Below, piece after piece: positions 26,760 through 37,139 of a DNA stretch of 64,000 nucleotides (position 1 is the first letter of the stretch; the number at the start of each line of letters is the position of its first letter). Made by a program: the position numbers and the translations under genes. Origin of the DNA: Pseudoduganella buxea (lineage in GTDB: Bacteria; Pseudomonadota; Gammaproteobacteria; Burkholderiales; Burkholderiaceae_D); assembly GCF_009720835.1 (NCBI RefSeq), contig NZ_WNKZ01000004.1:62001-126000 (forward strand), given 5' to 3'. The notes beneath the pieces are model-generated. The model searched no databases. It was not told where the DNA came from and saw only the letters and a program-made list of their open reading frames with translations.

Positions 26760-28735
26760 TCCAGCAGCAGGCCCTCGGCCCGCGCCACGGCCTGGGCGCC
26801 GCCTCGCAAGACGATGACGTCGCCGGCGGCCAGCACGGTGGCCGGCAAGGCCTCCAGGCGTGTCTTGCCGCGGCGGATGGCCGTCACCTCGGCTCCCACG
26901 GCGGTGACATCCATGTCGCCCAGCGCCTTGCCGATGCTGCCGGCGTTGTCCGACAGCGTCACCGTATGCAGGCGCACCATCTCCGTATCGTCGCCGACGT
27001 CGCTGATGCCGTGGAAATAGCCGCGCAGCGACGCATAGCGTTCCTCGCGGGCCGCCTGCACCCGGTGCACCACGCGGCGCAGCGGCACGCCCAGCATCAC
27101 CAGCGCGTGCGAGGCCAGCATCAGGCTGCCCTCCATCAGTTCCGGCACCACTTCGGCCGCTCCCGCCGCCTTCAGGCGGTCCAGGTCCGTGTCGTCGTGG
27201 CTGCGCACGATCACGGGCAGGGTCGGCGCCAGTTCGTGCACCAGGTGCAGCACCTTCAGGGCCGATTGGGTGCTGGCATAGGTGATGACGAGGGCGCTGG
27301 CGCGGTAGATGCCGGCCGCCACCAGGCTTTCGCGCCGGGCGGCGTCGCCGTAGGACACGTTGGCGCCGGCCAGCTGCGCTTCCTGCACGCGGGTCGGGTC
27401 CAGGTCGAGCGCGTGGTACTCGATCTTCTCTTCCTGCAGCAGGGTGGCCAGGCTTTGCCCGCTGCGCCCGAAGCCGGCCACGATGACGTGCTTCTGCGTC
27501 GACATCGTGCGCGCGGCGATCTTCGTCAGGTTCAGCGACTGCATCATCCACTCGTTGCTGGAGAACTTCAGCACCAGCCGGTCGGACTGCTCGATGAGGA
27601 AGGGTGCGGCCAGCATCGACAGCACCATCGACGCCAGCACCACCTGGATCACGAAGGGGTCGACCAGCTCCATGCCGCCGGCCACGTTGAGCAGCACGAA
27701 GCCGAATTCGCCCGCCTGCGCCAGCGCCAGGCCGGTGCGCATGGCCACGCCGTCCGAGGCGCCGAAGGCCTTGGCCAGGCCGGCGATCAGGGCGAACTTC
27801 ATCAGCACCGGCACGATCAGCAGCACCAGCACCAGCCACCAGTTGTCCATCACCACCTGCACATTGAGCAGCATGCCCACGGTGATGAAGAAAAGCCCCA
27901 GCAGCACGTCGCGGAAGGGCTTGATGTCTTCTTCCACCTGGTGCTTGTATTCCGTCTCGGAGATCAGCATGCCGGCCACAAAGGCGCCCAGCGCCAGCGA
28001 CAGGCCGGCGCGCTCGGTGATCCAGGCCGCGCCAAGGGTCACCAGCAGCAGGTTGAGCATGAACAGCTCCTGCGAGCGGCGCTTGACGACGATGGTGAAC
28101 CACCAGCGCATCAGCTTCTGGCCGAACACCAGCAGCAGGGCCAGCACCACCGCCGCCTTCAGCGCGGCCCAGCCAAGGGTTTCGAGCAGGTTGTCGGGAT
28201 TGCGCGCCAGCGCGGGAATCAGGATCAGCAGCGGCACCACGGCCAGGTCCTGGAACAGCAGGATGCCGATGATCTTGCGGCCATGCTCGGACTCCAGTTC
28301 CAGCCGCTCCGTCAGCATCTTGACGACGATGGCCGTGGACGACATGGCCAGCGCGCCACCCAGGGCGAACGAGGCCTGCCAGCTGACCTTGATCACGGGC
28401 GGCAGGGTGTAGCTCAAGACCCAGCCGAACAGCACGGTGGCGGCAATCGTCAGCGTCACCTGCGCCATGCCCAGCCCGAATACGACGCCCTTCATCGATT
28501 TCAGTTTCGGCAGCGAGAATTCCAGCCCGATGGAAAACATCAGGAAGACGACGCCGAATTCGGCCAGCGAGGCGGTGGCGTGGCTTTCCTCGGCCAGCCC
28601 CAGCGCATGGGGCCCGATCAGGATGCCGACGGCCAGGTAGCCCAGCATGGGCGGCAGATGCAGCATGCGGAAGGCAACGACGCCCAGCACCGCGCTGCCC
28701 AACAGGAGAAGGGTCAGTTCAAGGGGTGAGAACAT
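26756..28735 (-). CDS. KefB/CPA2-type monovalent cation:proton antiporter
   Basis: The start [18 protein letters not shown] gives 659 aa; an upstream in-frame codon would add seven residues without a ribosome binding site. About twelve membrane segments (residues 1-385) carry the CPA2 exchanger pattern, with [16 protein letters not shown] and [16 protein letters not shown] TrkA-N (RCK) NAD-binding domain follows: [18 protein letters not shown] near 415-432. A TrkA-C domain lies near the C-terminus (about 575-655). It probably exchanges potassium or sodium for protons with nucleotide gating. It shares a short upstream region with kdsD, and ynfA follows in the same operon. Confidence 0.92.
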   Translation of the reverse strand: MFSPLELTLLLLGSAVLGVVAFRMLHLPPMLGYLAVGILIGPHALGLAEESHATASLAEFGVVFLMFSIGLEFSLPKLKSMKGVVFGLGMAQVTLTIAATVLFGWVLSYTLPPVIKVSWQASFALGGALAMSSTAIVVKMLTERLELESEHGRKIIGILLFQDLAVVPLLILIPALARNPDNLLETLGWAALKAAVVLALLLVFGQKLMRWWFTIVVKRRSQELFMLNLLLVTLGAAWITERAGLSLALGAFVAGMLISETEYKHQVEEDIKPFRDVLLGLFFITVGMLLNVQVVMDNWWLVLVLLIVPVLMKFALIAGLAKAFGASDGVAMRTGLALAQAGEFGFVLLNVAGGMELVDPFVIQVVLASMVLSMLAAPFLIEQSDRLVLKFSSNEWMMQSLNLTKIAARTMSTQKHVIVAGFGRSGQSLATLLQEEKIEYHALDLDPTRVQEAQLAGANVSYGDAARRESLVAAGIYRASALVITYASTQSALKVLHLVHELAPTLPVIVRSHDDTDLDRLKAAGAAEVVPELMEGSLMLASHALVMLGVPLRRVVHRVQAAREERYASLRGYFHGISDVGDDTEMVRLHTVTLSDNAGSIGKALGDMDVTAVGAEVTAIRRGKTRLEALPATVLAAGDVIVLRGGAQAVARAEGLLLE

Positions 28736-28820
28736 CGATAGGGATCTGCGGCGCACGCATCGGCGCGGCCTGGGAAGTTTTTTGTAACATCTGGCAAGTT
28801 TTTTGCTTTCCCAATTCGGC

Positions 28821-28826
28821 TATACT
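28821..28826 (+). promoter_or_regulatory. Candidate -10 for the kdsD operon
   Basis: TATACT lies 36 bases before the chosen kdsD start. It helps decide that start, because the first possible ATG (28833) would be only a few bases from the expected transcription start. No good -35 was seen. Confidence 0.45.
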
Positions 28827-28856
28827 TTCGGCATGAGTGTAACCCATGAAAAAACA

Positions 28857-29855
28857 ATGCTGAAAGCTTTTGATGCTACAACCGCAAGCCGCGCGCTGGA
28901 ACTGGCACGCGAAGCCCTGCAAATCGAGGCCGACGCGCTGATCGCGCTGCATGCTCGCCTGGCAACGGACGAGAGCGTAGGGCAAGCCGTCTCCTTGCTG
29001 CTGAACTGCAAGGGCCGGGTTGTCGTATCCGGCATCGGCAAATCCGGCCACATCGGCCGCAAGATCGCCGCGACCCTGGCCTCGACCGGCACCCCGGCCC
29101 TGTTCGTGCACCCGGCCGAAGCGGCCCACGGCGACCTGGGCATGGTCACGCCGGACGACGCCTTCATCGCCATCTCGTATTCCGGCGAAAGCGCCGAGCT
29201 GATGGCGATCCTGCCCGTCGTCAAGCGCATGGGCGGCGCCGTCATCTCGATGACGGGCAAGCCCGAATCGAGCCTGGCGCGCCTGGCCGACGTCCACCTG
29301 GACGTGTCGGTGGCCAAGGAAGCCTGCCCGATGAACCTGGCACCGACGGCATCGACCACGGTGACCCTGGCGCTGGGCGACGCGATTGCCGTGGCATTGC
29401 TGGACCTGCGCGGCTTCAAGGAAGAAGACTTCGCCCGCTCGCACCCGGGCGGCGCGCTGGGCCGGCGCCTGCTGACCCACGTGCGCGACGTCATGCGCAG
29501 CGGCGACGCGATTCCCGCCGTGGGCCTGGCCACGGCCTTGCCCGATGCGCTGATGCAGATCACGCAGAAGGGCATGGGCATGACGGCCGTGGTGGATGAC
29601 GACTATCGCCCCGTCGGCGTGTTCACCGACGGCGACCTGCGCCGCATGATCGACAAGGTGCAGGATTTCAGCAAGGTGATCATTGGCGACGTCATGCACG
29701 CCAACCCCCGCACCATCGGCCCGGACAAGCTGGCCGTCGATGCCGTGGCGATCATGGAGCAGTACCGCATCAACCAGATGCTGGTGGTGGACGACGACGG
29801 CCGGCTGGCCGGCGCGCTGCACATCCATGACCTGACGCGCGCGAAGGTGATCTGA
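28857..29855 (+). CDS. kdsD: Arabinose-5-phosphate isomerase
   Basis: KdsD converts ribulose 5-phosphate to arabinose 5-phosphate, the first step to Kdo for lipid A-linked LPS. The ATG at 28857 gives 332 aa (E. coli 328); ATG 28833 would add eight residues. The SIS sugar-isomerase domain (about 30-190) has VSGIGKSGHIGRKIAATLAS and SYSGESAEL. Two CBS domains follow (about 205-330, VRDVMRSGDAIPA and GDVMHANPRTIG). It leads the LPS biogenesis operon and its stop overlaps the kdsC start (TGATG). Confidence 0.95.
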   Translation: MLKAFDATTASRALELAREALQIEADALIALHARLATDESVGQAVSLLLNCKGRVVVSGIGKSGHIGRKIAATLASTGTPALFVHPAEAAHGDLGMVTPDDAFIAISYSGESAELMAILPVVKRMGGAVISMTGKPESSLARLADVHLDVSVAKEACPMNLAPTASTTVTLALGDAIAVALLDLRGFKEEDFARSHPGGALGRRLLTHVRDVMRSGDAIPAVGLATALPDALMQITQKGMGMTAVVDDDYRPVGVFTDGDLRRMIDKVQDFSKVIIGDVMHANPRTIGPDKLAVDAVAIMEQYRINQMLVVDDDGRLAGALHIHDLTRAKVI

Positions 29856-30394
29856 TGGCGGCCGCGATGGATTTGCAGAACGTGGAACGGGCCGCCGGCA
29901 TCAAGCTGATGATCTTCGACGTCGACGGCGTGCTGACCGACGGCAGCCTGCACTACGGCGCCGACGGCGAGGCCTTCAAGACCTTCAATGTCCAGGACGG
30001 CCTGGGCATCAAGCTGCTGCAGGAAGCGGGTATCCAGACGGCCATCATCAGCGCGCGCCGTTCGCCCCAGGTGACGGCACGGGCCAGGGACCTGGGCATC
30101 GATTTCGTCCACCAGGGCGGGCATGACAAGCTCACGCCCTTCAACGCGCTGGTGGCGCAGCTGGGCCTGACGAACGAGCAGGTCGGCTTTATCGGCGACG
30201 ACGTCGTCGACCTGCCGATCCTGGCCCGGGTGGGCCTGGCCGTGGGCGTGCCGAACGGGCGCCAGGAAGTGCTGCAGCGGGTGCATTTCGTCACCGAACA
30301 CCATGGCGGGCGTGGCGCCGTGCGCGAAGTATGCGAATTCGTGCTGCGCGCGCAGGGCCTTTATGACAAGATCATGGCCCAGTTTCTGGTCTGA
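29855..30394 (+). CDS. kdsC: 3-deoxy-D-manno-octulosonate-8-phosphate phosphatase
   Basis: KdsC removes the phosphate from Kdo 8-phosphate. It is a 179-aa HAD-family enzyme without a cap: motif I is LMIFDVDGVLTDGSL (nucleophile Asp plus the second Asp two residues later), motif II is in IISARRSPQV, and motif IV is GFIGDDVVDLPILARVGL. The length fits the tetrameric family. Translationally coupled to kdsD and nine bases ahead of lptC, as in many proteobacteria. Confidence 0.96.
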   Translation: MAAAMDLQNVERAAGIKLMIFDVDGVLTDGSLHYGADGEAFKTFNVQDGLGIKLLQEAGIQTAIISARRSPQVTARARDLGIDFVHQGGHDKLTPFNALVAQLGLTNEQVGFIGDDVVDLPILARVGLAVGVPNGRQEVLQRVHFVTEHHGGRGAVREVCEFVLRAQGLYDKIMAQFLV

Positions 30395-30403
30395 GGAATC
30401 GCA

Positions 30404-31006
30404 ATGCGCAATCAAAGGATGGCCCACCGTTACCGCCTGTCGATCGGCCTCGTGCTGGCCCTGTTCGGCGCGGTCGGCAGCTTCTCGCTGGTCGAGCTGA
30501 TGAACCGGGCAGGTGACGAGATGCAGGCCGGGATCAAGGTCAACGAGCCCGATTACATCGTCGAGGGCTTTTCCTTCGTGCGCATGACCAAGACGGGGCA
30601 GCCCAGCTACATCATCTCCGGCGACAAGCTGACGCACCGGCCCGTGGACGACTCGTCCGACATCGTGCGACCCGTCGTGCGCAGCCTGGCGGGCGAGCGC
30701 GAGCCGATGGAAATCCACGCCGAGCGGGCCCGCGTCGACCAGGACAACACGCGCGTGACCCTGATGGACAACGTGCGCATCGACCGCGCGCCATCGAAGA
30801 CGGCGCAGGAAATGCACCTGCGCACCCAGGCGCTGACGATCTTCCCCGAGGAAGACCGGATGGAAACGAACCAGCCCGTGCAGATGCAGCTGGGCGCGGC
30901 CACGGCGACGGGCACCGGCATGCGCGCCAACAACGCAACGCGCCAGTTGCAATTGACGGGGCGCGGCACCATCGTGTATCCGCCACGCGGGCAACAGACA
31001 AAATAG
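30404..31006 (+). CDS. lptC: LPS export protein LptC
   Basis: LptC is a bitopic inner-membrane protein that hands LPS from the LptBFG transporter to LptA in the periplasm. The 200-aa product has one N-terminal membrane segment (YRLSIGLVLALFGAVGSFSL, about residues 11-30) and a periplasmic beta-jellyroll with EPDYIVEGFSFVRM, GDKLTHRPVDDS and LTIFPEEDRMETNQPVQM. Sequence conservation is low across the family, but the operon position between kdsC and lptA makes the call firm. Nine bases separate it from each neighbour. Confidence 0.93.
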   Translation: MRNQRMAHRYRLSIGLVLALFGAVGSFSLVELMNRAGDEMQAGIKVNEPDYIVEGFSFVRMTKTGQPSYIISGDKLTHRPVDDSSDIVRPVVRSLAGEREPMEIHAERARVDQDNTRVTLMDNVRIDRAPSKTAQEMHLRTQALTIFPEEDRMETNQPVQMQLGAATATGTGMRANNATRQLQLTGRGTIVYPPRGQQTK

Positions 31007-31015
31007 GATGGACAC

Positions 31016-31585
31016 ATGAAGAAACTCATATTGGCCGCAGCGCTGCTGCTGGGCGTGGCGGGATTCGCCGCGGCCGAAAAGGCCGACTCGTACCAGAAGA
31101 CGGTGATCGACTACGGCACCCTCGATGCGGACGACGTCAAGCAGATCTACACCTTCACGGGCGACGTCACGCTCAAGCGCGGCACCTTGCTGATGAAGGC
31201 CGACAAGGCCGTCGTCACCTACACGCCGGACGGCTACCAGGTGGCGACGCTGACGGGCGGCGGCAACCGCAAGGTGTCGTTCCGGCAGAAGCGCGACGGC
31301 GAAGGCGACCAGTGGATGGAAGGCGAGGCCGAACGCATGGAATACGACGAGAAGGCCGAACTGGTCAAGCTCTACACCCGCGCCAAGATCCGCCGCCTGG
31401 AAGGCAACAAGCCCAGCGACGAAGTGGAGGGTGAATTCATCTCCTACGACAGCCGCAAGGAGTACTTCAGCGTGCGCAACACGAATACGGGCGTAAACAA
31501 GCCGGGCGCCGGCCGCGGCACCATGGTGATCCAGCCGAAACGCACGGAACCGGAAGCCCCGGCGGCACCGGCGGCGGGGAAATAA
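31016..31585 (+). CDS. lptA: LPS transport periplasmic protein LptA
   Basis: LptA forms the periplasmic bridge that carries LPS to the outer membrane. A Sec signal peptide ([20 protein letters not shown], cleavage near residue 20) starts the 189-aa protein. The OstA-type beta-jellyroll follows ([32 protein letters not shown] and [19 protein letters not shown]). The C-terminal tail is proline/alanine-rich and probably disordered. Only two bases separate it from lptB. Confidence 0.94.
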   Translation: MKKLILAAALLLGVAGFAAAEKADSYQKTVIDYGTLDADDVKQIYTFTGDVTLKRGTLLMKADKAVVTYTPDGYQVATLTGGGNRKVSFRQKRDGEGDQWMEGEAERMEYDEKAELVKLYTRAKIRRLEGNKPSDEVEGEFISYDSRKEYFSVRNTNTGVNKPGAGRGTMVIQPKRTEPEAPAAPAAGK

Positions 31586-31587
31586 GG

Positions 31588-32358
31588 ATGGCGGACACGA
31601 ACATGGCCGTCGACAACTGCGGCAGCACGCTGATCGTGCGCGGACTGGCCAAGAGCTACGGCAAGCGCCAGGTGGTGCACGACGTGTCGCTGCAGGTGGC
31701 CTGCGGCGAGGTGGTGGGCCTGCTGGGACCGAACGGCGCCGGCAAGACGACGTCGTTCTACATGATCGTCGGCCTGGTGGCGTCGGACGCCGGCACCATC
31801 GACATCAGCGGCACCGACATCTCCAGCCTGCCGATCCACAAACGCGCCAACCTGGGCCTGTCCTACCTGCCGCAGGAAGCGTCGGTGTTTCGCAAGCTGA
31901 CGGTGGAAGACAATATCCGCGCCGTGCTGCAGATCCAGAAGGTGGACGGCAAGGCGCTCACCAAGGCGCAGATCGAGGAACGGCTCGACACCTTGCTGGC
32001 CGACCTGCAGATCGAGAAGCTGCGCGAGAACACGGCGCTGTCGCTGTCGGGCGGCGAGCGCCGGCGCGTGGAGATCGCCCGCGCGCTGGCCACCAACCCC
32101 CGCTTCGTGCTGCTGGACGAGCCGTTCGCCGGCGTCGACCCGATCGCCGTGATCGAGATTCAACGGATCGTGCGCTTCCTCAAGGAACGGGGGATTGGCG
32201 TGCTGATCACCGACCACAATGTGCGCGAGACGCTGGGCATTTGCGACCGCGCGTATATCATCAACCAGGGCAGCGTCCTGGCCTCCGGCCGCCCCGATGA
32301 CATCATCGCCGACGAGTCGGTGCGCCGCGTTTATCTGGGTGAACACTTCCGCATGTAA
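31588..32358 (+). CDS. lptB: LPS export ABC transporter ATPase LptB
   Basis: LptB powers LPS extraction from the inner membrane with LptF and LptG, which are not in this window. The 256-aa ATPase has Walker [10 protein letters not shown] at 47-55, the ABC signature [15 protein letters not shown], Walker [14 protein letters not shown] and the switch His in [12 protein letters not shown]. The length is slightly greater than E. coli LptB because of a fifteen-residue N-terminal extension. rpoN follows after nineteen bases, the usual order. Confidence 0.97.
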   Translation: MADTNMAVDNCGSTLIVRGLAKSYGKRQVVHDVSLQVACGEVVGLLGPNGAGKTTSFYMIVGLVASDAGTIDISGTDISSLPIHKRANLGLSYLPQEASVFRKLTVEDNIRAVLQIQKVDGKALTKAQIEERLDTLLADLQIEKLRENTALSLSGGERRRVEIARALATNPRFVLLDEPFAGVDPIAVIEIQRIVRFLKERGIGVLITDHNVRETLGICDRAYIINQGSVLASGRPDDIIADESVRRVYLGEHFRM

Positions 32359-32377
32359 CTGGCTAATTTGATCGCTC

Positions 32378-33850
32378 ATGAAACAGTCCTTGCAACTTCG
32401 AACGTCGCAGCACCTGGCGCTGACCCCGCAACTGCAGCAGTCGATCCGGCTGCTGCAGCTCTCGACCTTGGAACTGCATCAGGAACTGGAACAGCTGCTG
32501 ACCGATAATCCGCTGCTGGAACGGCTCGACGATCCCCTCGACCGATCGCTGCGGCTGCTGGCTGACGGCGCCATCGGCCAGCAAAGCGCGCCCGACGCCC
32601 CCGCCGAAGGGCCGTCCCAGCAGCAGGCCGACGCGCCGGCCCCGGCCGAAAGCGACAACTACGAAGGCGGCGACAGCGACCACGCGCCCGAAGGCGATAC
32701 CGACTGGAGCGACGCGGGCCGCGGCAAGGCCCCGGAGGACGACGACGCCAGGCCCCAGCTGGAAGCGAGCCACCAGTCGTTGCGCGAGCACCTGATGGAG
32801 CAGATGCGCGTGACGGTGCAGGAGCCGCGCGACCGCGCGCTGGTGGAACTGATCGTCGATGCACTGGACGAGAACGGCTACCTCGAGGAGAGCCTGGAAG
32901 AAATCCACGAGCGCCTGCCCGAAGAGCTGGAAGTAGAACTGGACGAACTGCGCACGGCGCTGGCGCTGCTGCAGAGTTTCGACCCCGTCGGCGTGGGTGC
33001 GCGCAATGCGTCCGAATGCCTGGCCCTGCAGATCCGCAAGATGCCCGGCGTGCCCCTGGTGACGCGGCGCATGGCCCTGTGCATCGTCGAAAAACACCTG
33101 GCCTGGTTTGCCCAGCGCGACTTCAACAAGCTGAAAAAAGCGCTGGACTGCGACGACGAGGACCTGCGCGAAGCCCAGGCCGTGATCCGCCAGTGCAACC
33201 CCCATCCGGGCGCCGCGTTTGCATCCGACGTGTCAGACTATGTCGTACCGGATGTGATTGTGAAACGCAGCCGCAACGGCTGGGCCGTCACGTTGAACAA
33301 CGACGTGATGCCGCGCCTGCGCGTCAATGCGCTGTATGCGAGTCTCCTCAAGCAGGGCAAGGGCGAAGGGCAGATGAGCGCCCAGCTGCAGGAAGCGAAA
33401 TGGCTGATCAAGAATATGCGCCAGCGCTTCGACACGATTCTCCGTGTGGCCCAGGCCATCGTCGAGCGGCAGAAGAACTTTTTCTCGCATGGCGCGGTGG
33501 CAATGAGGCCCCTTGTGTTGCGTGAAATAGCTGATACACTGGGGCTACACGAGAGCACCATCTCTCGGGTGACAACTCAGAAATATATGCTGACCCCACA
33601 TGGCATGTTTGAGTTGAAGTACTTTTTTGGCAGCCACGTCGCGACCGAAGCTGGTGGGGAAGCTTCCTCGACTGCGATCCGTGCGCTGATCGTGCAATTC
33701 ACAGGAGCCGAAGACCCGAAGAACCCTTTATCCGACAGTAAGATTGCGGACATGCTGGGAGAACAAGGCATGGTGATTGCGCGACGAACTGTTGCCAAGT
33801 ATCGCGAAGCATTGAAAATTCCTCCCGTCAGCCTCCGCAAGTCCTTGTAG
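32378..33850 (+). CDS. rpoN: RNA polymerase sigma-54 factor
   Basis: RpoN directs RNA polymerase to -24/-12 promoters and needs enhancer-binding ATPases. The 490-aa protein starts with the Gln/Leu-rich activator-interacting region I (about 1-50). An acidic linker follows (about 60-130, [12 protein letters not shown]), then the core-binding domain, the helix-turn-helix region with [17 protein letters not shown], and the RpoN box [10 protein letters not shown] at 468-477 near the C-terminus. All the landmarks of a functional protein are present. hpf follows as usual. Confidence 0.98.
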   Translation: MKQSLQLRTSQHLALTPQLQQSIRLLQLSTLELHQELEQLLTDNPLLERLDDPLDRSLRLLADGAIGQQSAPDAPAEGPSQQQADAPAPAESDNYEGGDSDHAPEGDTDWSDAGRGKAPEDDDARPQLEASHQSLREHLMEQMRVTVQEPRDRALVELIVDALDENGYLEESLEEIHERLPEELEVELDELRTALALLQSFDPVGVGARNASECLALQIRKMPGVPLVTRRMALCIVEKHLAWFAQRDFNKLKKALDCDDEDLREAQAVIRQCNPHPGAAFASDVSDYVVPDVIVKRSRNGWAVTLNNDVMPRLRVNALYASLLKQGKGEGQMSAQLQEAKWLIKNMRQRFDTILRVAQAIVERQKNFFSHGAVAMRPLVLREIADTLGLHESTISRVTTQKYMLTPHGMFELKYFFGSHVATEAGGEASSTAIRALIVQFTGAEDPKNPLSDSKIADMLGEQGMVIARRTVAKYREALKIPPVSLRKSL

Positions 33851-33933
33851 TGCATGGGTTCCTCTGCGCCGCCGGATTTTTCTCGGCGGTCCAACGCACG
33901 AACCTTAGAGCGACATCATCTTTAGGAGTGTGT

Positions 33934-34284
33934 ATGAATCTCACCATCAGTGGACACCATATCGACGTTACCCCAGCCATCCGCGAATACGTGCAGACGA
34001 AGCTGGAGCGAGTAAAACGTCATTTCGATCAAGTGATCGATGTTGCCGTGATCCTGACTGTAGATAACCTCACCGAGAAAGAGAAACGTCAAAAGGCAGA
34101 GATCAATCTGCGCATGTCCGGCAAGACCATTTTTGTGGAGAGCGTGGCACAAGACCTGTACGCGGCCATCGACACCCTGATCGATAAACTGGACCGCTCG
34201 GTCATGAAATACAAGGACAAGGTGCAGACTCACAACCATGAGTCCATCAAGCACCTGACGGAAAGTGAAATTCCGGCCGCATAA
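33934..34284 (+). CDS. hpf: Ribosome hibernation promoting factor
   Basis: HPF binds the 30S decoding region in stationary phase and promotes 100S dimers. The start [20 protein letters not shown] has a TAGGAG ribosome binding site and gives 116 aa, the short HPF form without the C-terminal dimerisation domain. Further motifs: [19 protein letters not shown] and [21 protein letters not shown] longer in-frame version starting at 33850 has no site. In most Betaproteobacteria ptsN comes next, but here a terminator and a repeat island follow. Confidence 0.96.
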   Translation: MNLTISGHHIDVTPAIREYVQTKLERVKRHFDQVIDVAVILTVDNLTEKEKRQKAEINLRMSGKTIFVESVAQDLYAAIDTLIDKLDRSVMKYKDKVQTHNHESIKHLTESEIPAA

Positions 34285-34304
34285 GGCGGCAGTGTAGTAC
34301 CGGC

Positions 34305-34332
34305 TAAAAGGGCGCGATAAGCGCCCTTTTTT
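34305..34332 (+). terminator. Rho-independent terminator after hpf
   Basis: GGGCGC, loop GATAA, GCGCCC and six T residues. This ends the kdsD-to-hpf transcription unit. Confidence 0.9.
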
Positions 34333-35015
34333 GCATTGTGGATGGGGCGCTCGTAAAGCTGTTGCCCCTCGCTTGTGGATGGGGCGCTCGTAAATCTATT
34401 GCGCCTCGCCAGGTGCGCGTCTCCGGTACTCGCTGTACGTAAAGTACAGCTCCGTTCCTCAACGCGACCTGACGACGCTCATTACGATTTCCGAGGCACC
34501 CGATACGTGCGTCGTGTCCGGCTCCTGCCTTCGGCAGTTGCGTTTCCCTCCTGCCTTCGGCAGTCGATTTCCCCTCTACGGTTGGGCTTGTGTCCACCTT
34601 GGGGGCGAAGGAGGGGTTTCGGGGAGCGCAGCTCCTCGCCGACGCAGCGGCCAGCGACATGCAAGCCGCTGCCTCCCTTCAGACCCCGACATGGACACGA
34701 ACTGAGGCGCAACTACTGCCGAGCTCGTGTCAACATCGGGGTCAGGCACGTTTCTCGACACATTACCAATTCGGAGGCACCCGATACGTCCGTCATGTCC
34801 GGCTCCTGCCTTCGGCAGTTGCGTTTCCCTCCTGCCTTCGGCAGTCGATTGCCCCGACATGGACACGAACTGATGCGCAACTACTGCCGAGCTCGTGTCA
34901 ACATCGGGGTCAGGCACGTTTCTCGACACGAGCTCTTCTGTCGCGCGGATGCCGCATCGGCAATGCTTGCCCGTTCCGCCGCCTCCTTTCAGCACAATAT
35001 TCGCCAGGGGCCGCG
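34333..35015. repeat. Intergenic repeat island with tandem and long direct repeats
   Basis: No credible gene is seen in this 680-bp stretch. It holds a perfect 22-bp direct repeat (34336-34357, 34373-34394), an inverted repeat CTGTAC-GTAAA-GTACAG (34433-34449), an 82-bp direct repeat with three mismatches (34493-34574, 34774-34855), and a 78-bp direct repeat with one mismatch (34684-34761, 34852-34929). Each 82-bp copy contains two CTGCCTTCGGCAG hairpins. The 78-bp unit is itself a long imperfect hairpin (CCCCGA.GACACGA with TCGTGTC.TCGGGG). Open frames across it are composition artefacts. Confidence 0.85.
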
Positions 35016-35049
35016 CTAGAATGGGGCTTCTTCTTTTTGTACGACTGCC

Positions 35050-36135
35050 ATGAGCGAACACGTCCTGATCCGCGTTGAAAACGGTACCGGCTTCATCACG
35101 CTGGACCGGCCCCGCGCCTTGAATTCCCTGTCGCTGGACATGGTCCGGGCGATGACGGCGGCGTTGTTGCAGTGGCGCGGCGATGCCGGCGTGGCGGCCG
35201 TGGTGGTGCGCTCCACCAGCGAGAAGGCCTTGTGCGCCGGTGGCGATATCCGCTTCTTCCATGATGCCGGGCGCGCCACGCCGCAGGGCGGCAGTGCGCT
35301 GCTGGAGGACTTCTTCACCGAGGAATACGCGCTCAATCACCTGATCCACTTCTATCCGAAACCGTATATCGCGCTGATGGACGGCGTCGTCATGGGCGGC
35401 GGCATGGGTGTGGCCCAGGGCGGCCCCGATTGCGCCGTGCGCGTCGTCACGAGCCGCACGAAGATGGCCATGCCGGAAGTGAATATCGGCCTGTTCCCCG
35501 ATGTGGGCGGCAGTCACTTCCTGTCCCGCGCGCCCGGCCACCTGGGCATCTACCTCGGGTTGACGGGCCTGACGGTGGGCGCGGCCGATGCGCTGTACCT
35601 GAACCTGGCCGACCATTTCGTGCCCGACGGCGAATTGCCGGCCTTGTCCGACCTGATCGACTCCACCTCCGGCGGCGGCCTGCGCGAAGCCATCGCCACG
35701 TTCGCCCGGCCCTTGCGCGACAGCGCCGGCGCCAGCGCGCTGCAGGCCAACCGCGCGCTGGTCGACCGCCATTTCGGCCTGCCGACGGTGGCCGCCATCA
35801 TGGATTCGCTGCGTGGCGACGACGACCCGTTCGCCCGCGCCGCGCTGGCCGCGATGGCGCAGCGTTCGCCGCTGATGATGTGCGTGACCCTGGAACTGCT
35901 GCGCCGTGGCGCCGCCCTCGACGTGGCGGGCTGCCTGCGCATGGAGCGCAGCGTGGTGCGCCGCACCTTCGAACATGGCGAAGTGCTCGAAGGCGTGCGC
36001 GCGCTGGTGATCGACAAGGACAATGCGCCGCGCTGGAATCCGCCGGCGCTGGGCGACGTCACCGAGGCCATGGTGGCGCGCTTTTTCGAACCGGCCTGGC
36101 CGGACCATGCGCATCCCCTGCGCCACCTGGATTGA
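35050..36135 (+). CDS. Enoyl-CoA hydratase/isomerase family, 3-hydroxyisobutyryl-CoA hydrolase-like
   Basis: The 361-aa protein is longer than ordinary enoyl-CoA hydratases (about 260 aa) and fits the ECH_2 (3-hydroxyisobutyryl-CoA hydrolase) group of valine catabolism. Crotonase fold signatures: GFITLDRPRALNSLSLDMV, the oxyanion-hole region ALCAGGDIRFFHD and MDGVVMGGGMGVAQGG, then the active-site region KMAMPEVNIGLFPDVGGSHF with conserved Glu and Asp. A TAGAAT element lies about 28 bases before the start. It is followed by an amidohydrolase eleven bases later. The precise acyl-CoA substrate is not certain. Confidence 0.88.
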   Translation: MSEHVLIRVENGTGFITLDRPRALNSLSLDMVRAMTAALLQWRGDAGVAAVVVRSTSEKALCAGGDIRFFHDAGRATPQGGSALLEDFFTEEYALNHLIHFYPKPYIALMDGVVMGGGMGVAQGGPDCAVRVVTSRTKMAMPEVNIGLFPDVGGSHFLSRAPGHLGIYLGLTGLTVGAADALYLNLADHFVPDGELPALSDLIDSTSGGGLREAIATFARPLRDSAGASALQANRALVDRHFGLPTVAAIMDSLRGDDDPFARAALAAMAQRSPLMMCVTLELLRRGAALDVAGCLRMERSVVRRTFEHGEVLEGVRALVIDKDNAPRWNPPALGDVTEAMVARFFEPAWPDHAHPLRHLD

Positions 36136-36145
36136 CGAGGTTTCC

Positions 36146-37129
36146 ATGCAGCGTCGCACCATCCTGAAACTGCTGTGCGCCGCCGCCGGCTCACCCGCAC
36201 TGCCCGCATGGAGCGCCGGCGTGCCGGCGCCGGCGGCCGACCACCACCAGCACCTGTTCAGCCCCGCCATGGCGCGCCTGCTCGATACGGGTGCCGGTGG
36301 CGGGCCGCCGTCGATCGGCGCCGCCGATGTCATCGCGCTGCTCGATGCGGCCGGCATCGGCAAGGCGGTGCTGCTGTCGGTGGCCTATGTCTATGGCAGC
36401 CCGTCGCGCAAGATCGATGACGAATACACCAAGGTGCGCGCCGAGAACGACTGGAACGGCGCCCAGGCCGCGCTGTTCCCGCAGCGCCTGCGTGCCTTTT
36501 GCAGCGTCAATCCGCTGAAGGACTACGCGCTGGAAGAACTGGCCCGCTGCGCCGCCATCCCGCAGCTGCGCCACGGCCTGAAGCTCCACTTCGGCAATTC
36601 GGACGTGCAGCTGGAACTGCCGGAACATGCGCAGCGCCTGAAGGCCGTCTTCGCCGCCGCCAACCGGCACGGCATGGCCATCGCCGTGCACCTGCGCGCT
36701 TCCGTGTCGAAGCACCGGCCCTATGGCGCGGCCCAGGCCCGCGTCTTCCTGGAAGAAGTACTCCCGGCTGCGCCCGACGTCACGGTGCAGGTGGCGCACA
36801 TGGCCGGCACGGGGCCGGGCTATGACGATGCACCGTCCGACGAAGCCTTGGGCGTACTGGCCGACGCGGTGGCGAAGCATGACCGGCATGCGCGCCGCCT
36901 GCTGTTTGACGTGGCGTCGCTGGCACGGCCGGACATGAAGCCGCAGGACGCGGCCAGGCTGGTGCAGCGCATCCGCCAGATAGGCGTGGAGCGGATATTG
37001 TATGGATCGGATGCGGCATCGGGCACCAACCTGCGCCCGCGCGAAGGCTGGGCCGCGTTCTGTCAGTTGCCGTTGAAGGAAGGGGAGCTGGCGCGCATCG
37101 CAGACAACGTGGCGCCGTATTTGAAATGA
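36146..37129 (+). CDS. Amidohydrolase (TIM-barrel) family protein with export signal
   Basis: The 327-aa protein starts with MQRRTILKLLCAAAGSPALP, a signal peptide with a basic N-terminus, and then the metal-binding DHHQHLF motif characteristic of amidohydrolase-2 enzymes. Other conserved parts are LKLHFGNSD, a His in IAVHLRA, VAHMAGTGPGYDD, and the C-terminal ERILYGSDAASG with the catalytic Asp. Such enzymes hydrolyse or decarboxylate cyclic or aromatic substrates; the substrate is unknown. It is eleven bases after the acyl-CoA hydrolase, implying a common transcript. It converges with rapZ. Confidence 0.87.
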   Translation: MQRRTILKLLCAAAGSPALPAWSAGVPAPAADHHQHLFSPAMARLLDTGAGGGPPSIGAADVIALLDAAGIGKAVLLSVAYVYGSPSRKIDDEYTKVRAENDWNGAQAALFPQRLRAFCSVNPLKDYALEELARCAAIPQLRHGLKLHFGNSDVQLELPEHAQRLKAVFAAANRHGMAIAVHLRASVSKHRPYGAAQARVFLEEVLPAAPDVTVQVAHMAGTGPGYDDAPSDEALGVLADAVAKHDRHARRLLFDVASLARPDMKPQDAARLVQRIRQIGVERILYGSDAASGTNLRPREGWAAFCQLPLKEGELARIADNVAPYLK

Positions 37130-37139
37130 ACCGCGGCGC

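Noticed and set aside
34336-34929. Possible CRISPR array in the repeat island
   Set aside because: Repeats are too few and of unequal spacing, are much longer than CRISPR repeats, and no cas genes are present.
34375-35019. Open frames through the repeat island after hpf
   Set aside because: They are made of the direct repeats, have no family pattern or ribosome binding site, and the repeated peptide follows the DNA repeat units.
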